Source of the DNA: Exophiala sp. HKRS030
Lineage: Eukaryota > Ascomycota > Eurotiomycetes > Chaetothyriales > Herpotrichiellaceae
Reading direction: 5' to 3'
NCBI GenBank assembly: GCA_023897205.1
Contig: JAHWDD010000009.1
Location: 186,001-250,000 of the forward strand
DNA: 64,000 bases
The notes below the pieces were generated by a model. The model did not search any database. It was not told the DNA's origin and worked only from the letters and a program-made list of their open reading frames with translations. The position numbers were made by a program, and so were the translations under genes. This document shows, in pieces, positions 1 to 12,500 of this stretch. Positions within the stretch are counted from its first letter, which is position 1; every line of letters begins with the position of its first letter.

Positions 1-329
1 TTCCAGAGTTGCCAAGGCCTAAATCCCTATACCCTGCCGCCATCTTAGGCTGTGCCATGGTAGCACGAGGCGAGATAGGCTTTCTGATATCTGCCGTGGC
101 CAACTCCAATGGTGTATTTGGACCAAAAACAGACAGCGATGCCGACTTCGACATTTTCCTTGTAATCACCTGGGCAATCCTACTCTGCACCGTTATCGGA
201 CCCATCACGTTGGGCTGCCTAGCCAAACGGGTTAGAAAGGTCCAGCAACAAGACGGAAGCAACGCAGGCAGAGAAGATCCTCTTGGCGTATGGGGTCTTG
301 TCCAAATCGCAACACGAAAGGTGGGATGA
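1..329 (+). CDS. Na+/H+ antiporter (sodium/hydrogen exchanger family), C-terminal end only
   Basis: The reading frame is open to the left edge, so this is the 3' end of a gene that begins outside the window. About 109 codons remain. They encode a hydrophobic segment with the sequence GCAMVARGEIGFLISAVA, then a second hydrophobic helix (FLVITWAILLCTVIGPITLG) and a short basic tail. The pattern of a small-residue helix carrying an ARGE motif, followed by a last helix, is typical of the end of the ion-exchange domain in cation/proton antiporters of the CPA2 type. Such proteins swap monovalent cations for protons across plasma or organelle membranes. The family is a fair call, but substrate and location cannot be judged from the fragment. 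No start codon is visible; TTG at position 9 is simply internal. Confidence 0.72.
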   Translation, partial: PELPRPKSLYPAAILGCAMVARGEIGFLISAVANSNGVFGPKTDSDADFDIFLVITWAILLCTVIGPITLGCLAKRVRKVQQQDGSNAGREDPLGVWGLVQIATRKVG

Positions 330-481
330 CAATACCCATACTGAAGCTTAAAGATCAAGATGTCGTTGAGATTAATGTTACAAAGCTTCGCAATCTAATC
401 CACCAACGCCGTGCTTGAAACCTATAAGTACAGAAAACCCTGATTAGAATGTCCTTTATGTTTCAACGATATCTTCGGCTT

Positions 482-1129
482 TCACTTGCTCAACACCTTC
501 TCAAGATACTCCCTGGGTGACTTTCCCTGCATATCAGACCTGACGCTCTGAGCTCTTTCTGCCAAAGTATCCAAAAAGATTTTGCCATCATCTCTAATGC
601 TCCTCCTGTTGCTGGCGCGGCTATCCACACTTCGAGCATCAGATGTGGACAAGACCTCGTCCGGCTCCACAAACCCCATTTTTGGCTGCTGATGTTGTGG
701 GCGATACGCCGGTTGGTATTGCGGTGGTGCTTCGGCTTGAAACTCGGCTGTGTACATATTCCCCCTCGGTGAAGGAGGCGGAAAGTACTGGCTGTTCTGC
801 AAATAGAGGGGTCTCGAGGCGTCTTGCGCTTGTTGCTCTGGGGAACGGAGATCGTTGAATTGGAGGACATGAGGATGATATTGCTGCGGTTGGGTTTGGG
901 GTGCGGAAGGAGAAGACTGTTGGAAGTCGGGATTGTCTAAAGACCTCGACAATCTATGCTTCTCGTCGGTTGATTGCCATTGCTGTTGCTGATCTGGATA
1001 GCTGTGTTGATATTGCTGGGGATGCTGTTCTCGATTGGCTGATGTTTCCCGTTGGGCGCGACGCTTCGAGATCTGCTTCACTGCATAGACACCTGCTCCT
1101 CCGATGATTGCCGCTTTGATGAGGCCCAT
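482..1129 (-). CDS. Small Gln/Pro-rich hypothetical protein with N-terminal hydrophobic anchor
   Basis: An uninterrupted 215-codon frame opens with ATG at 1129. Residues 1-20 form a short glycine-containing hydrophobic segment (GLIKAAIIGGAGVYAV) followed directly by the basic stretch KQISKRR, which looks like a short membrane-inserting or signal-anchor segment. The rest (about 30-170) is disordered, with runs of Gln, His, Tyr and Pro such as HPQQYQHSYPDQQQQ. The last 40 residues return to mixed charged sequence with helix potential and end in REYLEKVLSK. I do not recognise a domain. The short anchor followed by a Q/P-rich tail is common among small uncharacterised fungal proteins. The N-terminal and C-terminal ordered patches make chance coding unlikely. 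Function unknown. Confidence 0.6.
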   Translation of the reverse strand: MGLIKAAIIGGAGVYAVKQISKRRAQRETSANREQHPQQYQHSYPDQQQQWQSTDEKHRLSRSLDNPDFQQSSPSAPQTQPQQYHPHVLQFNDLRSPEQQAQDASRPLYLQNSQYFPPPSPRGNMYTAEFQAEAPPQYQPAYRPQHQQPKMGFVEPDEVLSTSDARSVDSRASNRRSIRDDGKIFLDTLAERAQSVRSDMQGKSPREYLEKVLSK

Positions 1130-3450
1130 GATCTTCTCTGGTTATTGGATTTCGAGTCTCTTCTGTTCGATGAGATGGGTTGATAAATAAGGTCGAAATA
1201 TAGATAGTACGGATATTTCAGGCAATGATCAAGATGGATTGGATTGGCGATGCTGAATGTTTGCTTTTCTATGCTTGAGTATGACTCCGAGCAAAACAGA
1301 GACAGCAGCCATGGTCGGCGGGCATACTATATATCATCTCCACAATGCACCGCATGATCAAAAGTGGCATATCATCCATGGACATCTACATACCCTATGC
1401 ATCGTCCTTGTGCAGGAAACGTAAGCTATGCGCAGAGCCACTCCACAGCCTAACCAATTAGTCCACTTTATCCTGGATGCCTGAAGAAGCATTCTCGTCG
1501 AGCCATACATTTTTTTTACAAGCTTGCTCCATACTCAAGTCGACAAAGTCCATGGTAAATACGGTGGTTCGGACCCGGGAAGCCCTGCCAAGTCACGCAA
1601 TGCTCTGTGGCGGAAGCGTCGCAGCAGCCAGGGCTGTGCGGGGAGGTTGAAGGCGACGGGTACACGCGTCCCGCCTAGTTGATGGACGCTTAGATAACGT
1701 ACAGAATGCATATTTAGGCACCTAGTGAACTACCTATCACGAGTATTCCGCAACCAGAGGCTTCATTCATCGACAAAACCTGCAATATGAGCGTGGACGT
1801 ACACACACCACACTAGCTCTATCGTCGCAACAAAGAGAGATCAGAGCTTCCTCGAAATGAGGGCATTTTCCACCATGGCGACGAAATTGGGGCTGAAGCC
1901 GCAAACGATCGATCGACACTTTACAAAGGACTTTAAGGTTAAGGCACCGATAAAAAATCGATGGTGCCTGAATGCATTTTGGGGGCGCAGCGCAGCGCAA
2001 CGGCCGAGAGTATGAATATTTCAGGGAGGTAGATACATACGTAGGTAGTTATGCCAGTAACTCGTCATTTAGTTAAGGGGATACTAGTTAGGGGGAGTTT
2101 TGGGCACCCTGACTACCTAACAACAGTTCCTAGGGATCAGGCGGTGAAATCGGCAGCTCGGCTCCTCATTTCTGGTCAGGGTGCCACATTACGTTATCCA
2201 TTTCCGTCGTATCATGAGCCTCCTTGAGTTAAGGCCCCTCGCGTCGTCGCATCGTATTGTATATACCCAAAGGTCAGTGCCTGTTTTTGGGCAGCAGGCT
2301 CGCAACAGATCCCTGTCTTGGGTTGGCCTTATTTTGTTGATTTGCGTCGTTTTTGTTGTCGTTGGCATCCCATTCAAGCATGGATCTCGTTTGTTGGTGG
2401 TTTCTGTCCCATCTAGCTTATCGCAAGCATTTTATGCCGGTGAACGTGAACGTGAGAGGAGCCGCAGGAGCGATGCTGGCCTTGGGAAAGAATGGGTTCA
2501 CGAGACATGAATGGTAGGTACCTGGTTTACTATGTGGATAAAGGTCTTGTGCTTGATTGCTACGGACTTCATTTTTCGGCACTGGTTCTTGTAGATTCTG
2601 ACTAGATACAGGTCGTTCAAGCCTGAATGTTCCAAGGGGCGGGAATAGGTATGCTGTATAGATCATTATCTGCTCTTTTATCACGAGTACTACCGGGGTC
2701 GGAAAATATAAACGGCATATTAGCTACAGAGGCAGTCCCTTCGCGGACCTTGGTGCCAAAATGGATTTGTGTTTCGCTTGCGATGCTGGAAATACTTTGT
2801 TGAACAATGCGTGCAATGTGAGTCTGTTGTATGACAAAATCGGACCAGGGGTTTAAGGGATGTGGTAGGGTATGGACTATCGTGCCGCTCAAGAAACCCA
2901 TTCTCCATTCCTCAACGTTGGACTTCTGCATGGTTGTGATCTGTACGTAAGCCATAGTCTGACTCCGAAAGATGTCGAATGTTTGCTGGACCTGACCTCC
3001 AATGACTAATGCATGTAGGCCATGCGAGAGGTAAGATCCAGGAATCTGGAATGTCTTTTCTCATTCTGTTGCACGGACGGTGCTACACGGAAGTCGGGAT
3101 GATGGCTCTGATGTCCGTCCATCCCAGTCGAAGTCGCTGATGAGAGTCCCCCGTGGTCGAAGTAAAACGTTGGCTGTCTCATTGATCATGCAATATTCAC
3201 TGTCCTCGATCTTTTTCCGTGGCGAATCTGTTGAAGCATAATTCTCCTTTCATCTGAGCTGCCATGATCTCTTGTGGCTCTTCTCCTGGTTGCCAGTATC
3301 CGTCGAACTAAGGCTGGTACGGTGACATGGCAGCACAAAGACACAAGCTGCACCGCACCACGCAAGAAGACGGCCATAGAAATTCACAGTCGATCGATGG
3401 AACTGCATATAGACGTCCAACACGTTGCGAGTAATGCTGATTCCCAAAAA
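1130..3450. other. Intergenic region, 2.3 kb
   Basis: This stretch separates two minus-strand genes. It holds several short open frames. The longest ATG frame is 2617-2955 on the minus strand (112 codons, rich in Ile, Ser and Thr), which has no recognisable motif and no supporting intron signals. I see no RNA gene or mobile element. The first few hundred bases above 1130 should contain the promoter of the small hypothetical gene. Confidence 0.5.
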
Positions 3451-4167
3451 TTAGGAAGACTTGCTTTTACCCTTCAACACCTTCCGTCGCTGAGCCATCA
3501 TATGGGTGTACAAAATGTAAGAACCGGGGATATAGATGAACAAAACCACCTTGAGAAGCAAGTCCATGTACTTTCCCTCCTTGGCCGCAGGTGCCAAAGC
3601 CAGATACATCAGGAGACATTCGCTGGAAATGCCAACCGGGTAGAGGACGAAGAAGGTGTTGTACCGCAACCAGGTCAACCATGAGGGGATCTGATCGCTG
3701 ATGATAGTCTTCCAGACGAAGAACCCATATCTAATCACTTCAGTAATCCCCCATGCGAGGAGGATTCCAGAAAACGCAATCGGCCCAGTCGTTGAGCCAG
3801 CCTTGACTTTGCCCCATGGAGTTGTGGTGGCCACGATGTCGGGGTATGGGCGAAGAACGAACCAGACGACTAGAATCCGAGAAGCGACTTGCATTGCTGT
3901 CGTGACGGGACTTGCGCGTACCAGGCCAATGGCCGCATGGACGACCTCGAGCAGAGCGATGGTTTGTGTCCACAGGAGAAACGTGAACAGAGCTTCGAAG
4001 AGCCTATAGAGCTTTCCGTGTGAAACAAGCACAGGGATAAGTGCTATAGCGCGTAAAGTAACAATCGACCAAAGAACAAAGCAGATGCCATTGTAGGCTA
4101 TCAGATATTTCTGGATTGAAGATGATGATTTAGTTACAGGCTTTTTGGCTGGTGTTTGGGTGGCCAT
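3451..4167 (-). CDS. PHS1: Very-long-chain (3R)-3-hydroxyacyl-CoA dehydratase
   Basis: This 238-residue membrane protein matches the PTPLA/HACD family, which carries out the third step of very-long-chain fatty acid elongation in the endoplasmic reticulum by removing water from 3-hydroxyacyl-CoA. Visible features are about six hydrophobic helices (residues 22-45, 55-80, 92-108, 128-150, 167-192 and 205-225), the segment RILVVWFVLRPYPD, and the block RYNTFFVLYPVGISSE. In that block Tyr176 and Glu183 have the seven-residue spacing of the catalytic Tyr149/Glu156 pair of yeast Phs1. The C-terminus is lysine-rich (KVLKGKSKSS), as expected for an ER protein. The frame continues 92 codons upstream to 4443, but that part is not family-like, so the ATG at 4167 (MATQTPAKK) is chosen. 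It diverges from MRT4. Confidence 0.95.
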   Translation of the reverse strand: MATQTPAKKPVTKSSSSIQKYLIAYNGICFVLWSIVTLRAIALIPVLVSHGKLYRLFEALFTFLLWTQTIALLEVVHAAIGLVRASPVTTAMQVASRILVVWFVLRPYPDIVATTTPWGKVKAGSTTGPIAFSGILLAWGITEVIRYGFFVWKTIISDQIPSWLTWLRYNTFFVLYPVGISSECLLMYLALAPAAKEGKYMDLLLKVVLFIYIPGSYILYTHMMAQRRKVLKGKSKSS

Positions 4168-4547
4168 GATTGCGATTTGACAATAGAAACCCGAAAGGCA
4201 GATGGACAGAAGAAGAAGTCGTCGACGACACAATATGACCTTGGTGTTCACCAAGAATAGCTGTTTGGTTCCTTTATACTGAAATGAAATGAAATTAGGA
4301 GGTCTTTGGAGGAAATGATGGGTGTTGAGAAGAGTCCACAAACGAACTAGCTCGTCATTTAGTGAATTAACAGGGACGAAATCTTGGCGGAAATCGGGGT
4401 AAACTCTAAATAATTTTTCTGAGAGAAACTTCATATCCGGCACCGCAGCACCGCAGCCTCTGACCGTCTTCGACCTCTGGCCATTTTACAGACGCACTCA
4501 CTCCTGTCACTCATTCCTACAAGTCTGATCTCTCTCCGACCTCCAAG
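4168..4547. promoter_or_regulatory. Divergent promoter between PHS1 and MRT4
   Basis: The 380 bp between the two start codons must serve both genes. The MRT4 side contains a pyrimidine-rich stretch just before the ATG (4490-4545), which is usual in fungal 5' leaders. No specific operator could be assigned by eye. Confidence 0.5.
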
Positions 4548-5303
4548 ATGCCTCCCTCAAAGCGCAACCGAGTGGTGCCGACGTCCAAAACCCGCAAGAA
4601 TCGCAAAGAGCTGGTTCGACGACTCGCAGCAAACGTGCAAGAAGCCGCTCAGAAGTATTCGTACATCTGGGTCTTCGATGTCGAGAACACAAGGAACAAC
4701 TTCCTCAAAGAAGTCAGGACCGAATTCGACGATTCGCGGATCATGATGGGCAAGACAAAAGTCATGATGGTCGGGCTGGGCCAGACACCCGAAACTGAGA
4801 TCGTCCCCGGTGCCAGCGCACTTGCTCCATACGTCAAGGGCGAGATTGGCCTTTTGTTCACCGACAGAGAGCCACAAGAGGTTGAAGAATACTTTGGCAA
4901 TTATCTGAATGTGGATTTCGCACGCAGTGGCACGACTGCGGCCATGGAGGTCAGAATCCCACCGGGAGAACTGCATACACAGTACGGTGTGGATGGCGGT
5001 GAGGACGATCCGCTTCCCATTCAGATCGAGCCGACACTGAGAAAACTCGGGATCCCTACGAGGTTGGTCAAAGGCAAGGTTGTGCTGGAAGAGCGGCCGG
5101 AGGGCTCGATGATTGACGACGACGAGGAGGGATATCTAGTGTGTAAAGAAGGTGATGTGTTGGATTCGAGACAGACATCGATCCTAAAGATCTTGGGTGT
5201 CCGCATGTCCGAGTTTAAGATCGAGCTCAAGGCTGTGTTCGACAAAAAGGCTGAATCCGTTCGAGAGATAGGCACGATGGAAGTCGATGGTGCTGCGGTT
5301 TAA
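4548..5303 (+). CDS. MRT4: Ribosome assembly factor Mrt4 (P0-like)
   Basis: This 251-residue protein is the nuclear/nucleolar paralogue of ribosomal stalk protein P0. Mrt4 holds the stalk-base site on pre-60S ribosomes until it is exchanged for P0 late in maturation. The sequence starts with the conserved basic block MPPSKRNRVVPTSKTRKNRK, continues with the L10-type fold (YSYIWVFDVENTRNNFLKEVR, then MMGKTKVMMVGLG), and has the insertion domain around 120-190 with VRIPPGELH and LRKLGIPTRLVKG. The C-terminal part (YLVCKEGDVLDSRQTSILKI) is also typical. As expected for Mrt4 and unlike P0, the acidic stalk tail is absent. Length agrees with yeast (236 residues). It is a single exon. Confidence 0.95.
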   Translation: MPPSKRNRVVPTSKTRKNRKELVRRLAANVQEAAQKYSYIWVFDVENTRNNFLKEVRTEFDDSRIMMGKTKVMMVGLGQTPETEIVPGASALAPYVKGEIGLLFTDREPQEVEEYFGNYLNVDFARSGTTAAMEVRIPPGELHTQYGVDGGEDDPLPIQIEPTLRKLGIPTRLVKGKVVLEERPEGSMIDDDEEGYLVCKEGDVLDSRQTSILKILGVRMSEFKIELKAVFDKKAESVREIGTMEVDGAAV

Positions 5304-6550
5304 ACCAGCGCAATGAACTTGAAAATCTTTCGAAATGCTTGAAATGGTGCGATCAATGTGTTAGAAGTGGCTGGGACTAGGGAATCGAACTCCGGAGCTG
5401 CAGTACGACACAACGCTACTGTCTCTCTACAAGAGTCAACATGACATATTCAAATCTCCCTGATCCACACCCCACGACCTGTCGACTCTCCAGTCGGCAA
5501 TATTAGGCCAAGCAGTACACAGCTCTGCCATGACTCATGCCGGCAACAATGCAAACGACTTACAGGGTCAAGAGACGATCCTAGTCGTGGGCATCCATCA
5601 GTTGAGGAACGAGGCCGGCCACCGCGCGGATGCAACTACTACCCTTACAAGATTTGACTATTGCCCGAACCCTGCAAACGCGACAATTGCCTTAGGCAAT
5701 CAGCTCCAAGGCCTGACGTTTCCGCTGATTGTAATGTCAAGAAGTACCCCTTTTTCTCTCCGATCGACAAGAACCCAGCTCCAACGGTCTATCGTAGAAG
5801 CATTCGACAGAATCAGACTCAACAGATGGGACGAGCAGAGGGATACTTCGAGCCGCGGCTCGAGTGATGTCAGGCGAAACAGATCGAGGGTTTCTCTCCC
5901 TTCACCACGGCCTCTACAGCAGACCCCCGTCCCTCAAAGCAAATATCTGGGCATTGGGAGAAAACCGCCAACTCCGCTGTGGTGTCAAGAACATTCAGAT
6001 TCGAGTACGATTCGAGCATCTGCTCTGTCTCGACGGGGGATCCAGCTTCATGATTTGCCATAGCAGACGGCGAGCTAGCCAGCTAGCCAGACTGGTCCTT
6101 GCATTTTTTTTAAACCATTGAGACTATCCACACGGCATGCTACGGTCTCCACGATGTGATGAATATCAGAAAATCCAATAGAAAAGTTCCATAGTGTGTG
6201 TGTACCTAGTCCTCCTCGGCCGGGACGAATAGAAACCATGCTATTGTGTTGAATGAATTCGTGACGCCCTGTTTCCTGCCTCCCCGCTTCTAGCCATATA
6301 CGCGTGGCATGCCGAACGTTCGTCTCGAGAGATGTTCTGTCGTGATTTTCCATTTCAATAGCCTCGAGGTGGCACAACCAAGACTTTGGCCTACCGTGGC
6401 CCTGTGACCTCAGCATAAAAGCTGATTTGCCTTGCGGAAAGTGGTAGAGTTGGGGACGCGGTTATCTATGTATAAGTCAATGTTTTCAAACGAGCCATGA
6501 CTCAACGCCCTTGGGTGATATTTGTGAAGTTGTCCAAGAAACGATCAATA

Positions 6551-6573
6551 GTATATATATATATATATATATT
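6551..6573. repeat. (TA)n microsatellite
   Basis: About eleven consecutive TA dinucleotides are present. A simple repeat of this length is prone to length change. Confidence 0.9.
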
Positions 6574-9500
6574 TTCCAGCAATTGTCAACTTCCTCGCTC
6601 ATTTGTACTGTTATACAACACTCCGATAGCCATGGCGCGAAACCTCACAGGGTCAAGTTCTCACGGTGTCGAAATCGGAGAATACAGACAGACAGCATGC
6701 CAGTTTCCTCTTGAAGGCTCAAACTATAAGAGCGACCTGAATGAATTGCGTTCATTCATCGTTTCCATTGACGACGTGCTCATCCTCCGCGCTTGATTGT
6801 TTGGCATTGGTGATGAAAGATCTCACAGGTCAGAAAGATGGCTCGTTTTGTTGTGCGTTCATCGAAGAATGCTTTTCTAGCCCACCCACACCGTGAAACC
6901 TGGAGTAGGGGTTACCCAGCATGAACCAGTCCCTGTTGGCACCACCTGTTGTTTTTCCAACGTCTGGTTGGGGTTTAAGTGACGATCACAAAGCACAGGC
7001 GAAAAGATAACGTTGGACTACCTTTCGAAATGACAAGCTGTCGGGGATGAGAGAGCCAGTGGTGTAGTAAAGGTGAAGCGGTGGCATCAGGCAGAACGAC
7101 ATTGTTCACATCAAAGACAGGGAGATGCTTGCTAAGGTGGTAACACCATGGCATGGCTCAAAGTCTCACTTACGGTTGCGGCGTCCCAACAATTGCTGAA
7201 TCGAGAGCAGTAGTATGGAAAACCCTTTGCTGAATTTCAACGACCAATGGTCCAAATATGTCTATCATATACGATCTTGGGGTGACGTTTCCTGGTTTTT
7301 GACACGTGCTCGGCCGAGGTGAACTTTCACGGGACTGGTGGATGTGAGAGAGAGAAGTGTCGACATGCACGAACAAGATGTCACTCCCTTTAGCCACTGG
7401 GCGGGTCTCTGGTTGACAAGTATTCCGTGATGTTTCTTGCTGAGTTAGTTCATGGTCACAGCATATTGGTAAGGCCTTTTTTCCCATTGTGTTGTCGTGC
7501 AGACAAGGAATTAGCCTGGAATTTGCTCCACTCGTCTAATCGGGAGGTATCTTGAAGCTGCCTGTATTATCAGGTGACAAGCACAGTGTTGCTCGAGCCA
7601 GTTGAGGATGTGCGTCCTGTAATGTGGGCTCTTTTGACAAGAATTCCTGGTCTGGGACCGGAGCCAGACGTTCGGTCGGTCCTATTCTTGCATGCATGTA
7701 GGGAAACAGAATGTAGGTTTACTGCGAAAGATGTAAGACAGAATGAGAGGGCACAAGGTTGGACGAATCCCAACTTAGCAAAAGAGTGTATGATCAGACT
7801 GTAGGCTGTAACCAACCGAACCCCAGCTTATCGGTAGTATTTGTTCCTCAACCCTCAAAGTGGCGTTTTGTTCAGTCCTTGCCAGTCTTGACTCGAGGAA
7901 TAGGACTGTTCCTTGCCAGTAAGCCGTGGCCCTCACTTTAGCACCAGGTCGGGATCGATGACTGGCTAGTTTGTGCGAGTCGAATACGCATGAATTGGGT
8001 TAGAAAGAGTCAGGATATCCAGGAGCCGGAAAAGGGTTGCGAACAAAGACCCATGATTGATGCTGGCCTAGGTTCTCAGTTGTGGTCTGTCTGTTGTCAT
8101 GTCGCAAGTATGGTGATAATATTGGTCGGATGTGACACACGTATTGATCTCTAGCTTAGGTCGACCACGTCGACTCACCGTCTCGAAGACAGGCAGCCAG
8201 ATCAGTGTGTGTAGATACTGGACAACCTAGACGTGGGGCCAAGGGGCGACCGCCTTAAGCACACGAGGAGGTAATGTAATGTGGCGCGTCATGGTTTTGT
8301 CTTCGCTCCTCCAGTCTTGAGTTCTGAATGTTTTGGCCGGAAACCTCCTAATTGTTGAGTACTATTTCTGACCGTGATGCATGTCTTGGAGTGGAGTAAG
8401 AGGATAGAAGGAACGCTGACAATGACAGCCTTCTCACGTTTTGGAACGTTCTGCCTGATGTACAACCTGCGAGTTCCATGCGACACTGCAAGTGTTTGAC
8501 GGAAATTGACAAACCTTCTGTTGTTAGTAATCCCCAGCCGGCACCGCCAATGCCGCCGCAATAGTCTTGCTTGTTTCGGAACGTATTTCACAATGCTAAC
8601 AACAAGGAACACAAAGCCTCCTCGGACGCAAAGTTTCGTTGGCGGTAGACTCGAAAATCATGTGTGTGGCAAAATTTTCAAGGCGGCGATTCCTTCTTCG
8701 AGCGCCTCATTCCTCTGTGACAGCAAAATGTAAGAGCGTTGCGGTCCCCCAGGTGGTCTCCAATTGCGAGCGCGAATTTCACCCTGTAAAGTCAGTCAAA
8801 ATCAAAGTTGCGAGGTCTTGGACTCGTGGGTGCAGCTAGTCTGAAAGTGCACATTGCACTCGAACCTGTCTTCCCTCTTCCTGCATGGGCGCTCCAGGGG
8901 CCAGGGCCGATGGGGGACGGGACAAGGCATACACGGTTAGTCAAGACCGGAACTACGCCGGACTGGACCACCATCATAGCGTCAAAGGGTTTCAATAGGC
9001 ATGGTTTTAATGTGCTCGGATCGCCACAAGCGCACACCCTGACGAAGTGAGAGCATAATTGTGCCTTGATAGCCAAGGATTCATCCCTTCTTTCGTTGGA
9101 ACATGTCCTTATTATTACACCGACATGATTGACAAGCCGAAAAACCGATCGAGATCTCCGGAAACCAGCTTTGATGTTCTGACGAGTCCAAGCTGTTGAA
9201 AATAAAAACAAATCTGGACAAAGCGCACGTCATAGCTAATAATGGACGTGTTTGACGCATCTCGGAGATGTCACGAGGAAAGGTGTATTCCGCAAAGAGG
9301 ATATAGACGTGGGACTGCACAACTGAGTTTTGTAGACCACGAGTCTTGATTCTTCTCATGGTACGGCTACGGGCGGCGGGGCTGTGGGCACAACGCTAGA
9401 TCGCGACGTACAAGGGCTCAACAAGAGTCATGGACCTCAAGAGTCAAGACTCCAGTCTCCAAGGGACTTCAGGAATCCAGGATACGGAGTAATCGTGCAT

Positions 9501-12500
9501 GAGGAAAGGAAGGTTCGGTTTGACTTTCTGCTAGCTGAATGCGTGGGGCAAGGGATGTCCCGTCATGCTCCGCCATCCCTGGGTCTTGGGAACGAGGCAT
9601 TGACGCTCTGGTCCTCATGGGGTAACTCACAAATTCCCACCATGGTCTTCCTGGAGTCGCTACCTTGCTTGGCATTGGTGCGCATCGGGTTGGCGCTCGC
9701 CGCTACCATTTGATGGATATGTCTGCGTCGGTTGCGAGGCCATCGTAGGGATCTCGATGGTCGACGAAGGCCGGGTTGATTTAGGCCGCGGCAGGTTCTC
9801 AGAGCAACGCAACAAAGAACACACGAGACTGGCTGTCGGCGGTGTTTAAATCGAAGCCCGTATCCACTCGTTCAACTCGATGTGAATATCTCATTGCCCT
9901 TGCCGCTTGTGCATCGCCTGTATGGATATCAACAAATCCTTGTCCCTCTCAGACAAGAGTCAAGACGGTTGTGAATGGGCATGGTTGGTGGATACAAGCG
10001 ATTTGTGGATTGTTCGACAAGTCGGAAAACGGTGCGGTGTGGCTTGCCCAATCGAGATCACAAAGGAAAAGTTGTTCTGACCATCTCTAGCGCTGTGGAA
10101 CTGCAGAACAGTTTACGAATTACGAAATGCCGGCTGATCCACTTGGTCGGATGATTCTGGTGATGTGCATTCAGCTTCCGTGGCTTGAAGTTTGAACATG
10201 ACCAGGCAAGGCATCCCCCTGTAATTATCGCTTAAGCGAGCACTGATCCTACGCATGGATCCATGCGGTCGTTTGCGTGTATAATCAGGATTGAGGAAAC
10301 GTATGGCGTTCCCTTGCGGAGTAATCTTGATCACTCTGGAATCGTTGAATGTCTCCAATCCATCGTTAAAAGCTCCTATTGTTGGTCGTATTGAGAATAG
10401 ATTTGAAATGCCAACTTGCTGTAACAAGTCATCACACAAGAGGCGAGGACCTTATTTGAGAACTGGTCATTGTAGGCTCTTCCGTGGAGAGACTACGAGA
10501 CAAGTAAAATGTCATCAGGCACAAATCACCTGTACTTTTTGCGGTTTCCAAAGTTTCTTGAGCAATGGCTTAGACAAACGTAGAAGATATTACTAGAATA
10601 TCAGGGAACGTCAAAACATTGACCACGGGAAGACCATGACTCCACGACATAGATAAAGTTCTCCTTGTCCAGGCCGGAAGGTTGCAAGGGTGGGCCCTTC
10701 TTGAGCCTGCTCGTGAGGTCATATGGACGAATTTGGTTGCCATCGATCTAACCTTGTGATGAAATGGTTTTGGACCGAACTGCATTATCCGTGGCAGGGA
10801 TAGCAGCTCGCCACGGGGTAGAGACACAAACGTACTGTAATCTCCGCGACAGGAAGTGCAGAAAAGCCTTACTTGACCCTAAGGTCTGCTGCCTGACTAG
10901 CCGTTTAGGAATGTCGAGGCATAAGAACGCTCTAAGGTTAGTCTCACTGCTTCGGAGTTCCAATCACACATACAGCACCTTGGCCCCCAGAAAGGATGCC
11001 ATGACAGACACTATGGTTCAATGCCTTCGTTGCAAGGAGTTGAACAACTCAGGGCCAAGAGTCGCAGTGTGAGTCCCTGGTAGGTCTAACATCGCATGCA
11101 TCGTTTTGCAGGTGGCTTTCTGCCCGAGCTCGTGGTCAACCCATGAGATAACGTTAATGGAGAGTCGTTTTGTAGGATTGTCACGATCCAGGTAATCCCA
11201 CGATTAGAGAGTTGGGTAGCTGTGTTGATCAGGCAATCAGGTCAGAGGGTGCTCCTCCTCAAAACTGACCGACAGGTGGGTAGTAGTTAGCGCAGTTGAG
11301 TTCCCACAATGTGACACCAGTTGAAGGGTCACGATTCACAGGATGGTCCGCGTGTTTTACTTCCCTAAGATTATGCAGGCTCATCCAGGCCCCACATCTA
11401 AGCTGCCACCCTGTCGAGTTCGCTTTGCGGCTCCAATCGATTGTGGTCTTCAATCGTAAATATAACACCAATCAATCGCCCAGGATCATCACGGAGAAGT
11501 CGGGTGTCAGCTCGATTGCCAGGGATGAAGGTCTCAGAAGAGAATCTGTGTAACTGTGTACTTGACGTACTTCTACATCTGATACGAAACGGTCTTTGTG
11601 TAGCATGGTTGTGGCCCGTCGAAGAAACAATTGCATAGTATGCTTAAGAGATAGCCCATTGGGAGGTTGTTAATCATCCATCGTGTCAAGTAGCAGCACA
11701 AGTGGAGGGGTTCTTTCTGCTTGTGCAGAAAGGAGGAGCGGTATTCTTGCAGCCTCGAATACCGAAGTGCTCCAGGGGAATCGTATGACAGAAAGTCGGC
11801 CTGGAAGATAGAGGCTGTCCACTGACACCCTGTGCTGAGCCCACGGAAATCCTACCAAATTGTCAGCCAGACCACTGGTTGAAAGTTCGGGTACACGCAA
11901 CATACTGTAGGTTCAGGAAGTCGCGCAGACCATCGGTGCTCGTCGGGCTTAGGGATCAAGCTCACAATAATTGCCAATAGCACGGCAGGTGGATTTTAGA
12001 TTTTAGCGTATAATGTTTTTTAGTCTTTGCAGAAATCCACGCGGTCGGTTGAACATGGATCGTAGCGTGCAGCGAACTTAATCAAACATGAAATCATGGT
12101 GAAAATGATGACGCGAAGATCGACCAGAAACACGACCCACGAGTCATGGCTGACTAGCACTTGGTTTACTCCGTGCATACCTATTAGGTGCCTATGATCA
12201 GAAGGGAAACCAGGGGCTAGCCAGAATTATCACAAAACGTGATCGAACGAGCCAGACAGGAGCAGGGTTTCGACACCTTCTGGACGAAACTCTGTGGAAG
12301 GCCCAGCACGGCCGGGAAGGAGGACCCTGCAGAGGCGTGATTAATGTACATGGCGGTATTAGTACTTCAGAGACCTACTTTTGAAACTACGAGTCAGTAG
12401 CATATCAACCTGCGTATGTCCTATTCAGCCGAGAGGCGTCGTGCTCGACTTACATTTGTCTCTAGGACTCTGACATGTTAGCACGAGTGACAACTCATGG

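Noticed and set aside
2181..2510. Plus-strand frame with a hydrophobic stretch
   Set aside because: It begins with GTG, the internal ATG leaves about 98 codons, and the same bases are open on the other strand. No family features.
2617..2955. 112-codon minus-strand frame
   Set aside because: It begins with ATG but has no recognisable domain and no splice partners. It could be a species-specific gene, but I cannot support it.
5370..5440. tRNA-like B-box (GGAGTTCGATTCC on the minus strand) after MRT4
   Set aside because: The T-arm and acceptor stems do not pair and there is no convincing A-box, so no cloverleaf can be drawn. At most it is a degenerate tRNA remnant.
5530..6063. 177-codon plus-strand frame
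   Set aside because: It has ATG but no motif or ordered segment, and opposing frames of similar quality exist (for example 5870-6061 on the minus strand). Chance is the simplest reading.
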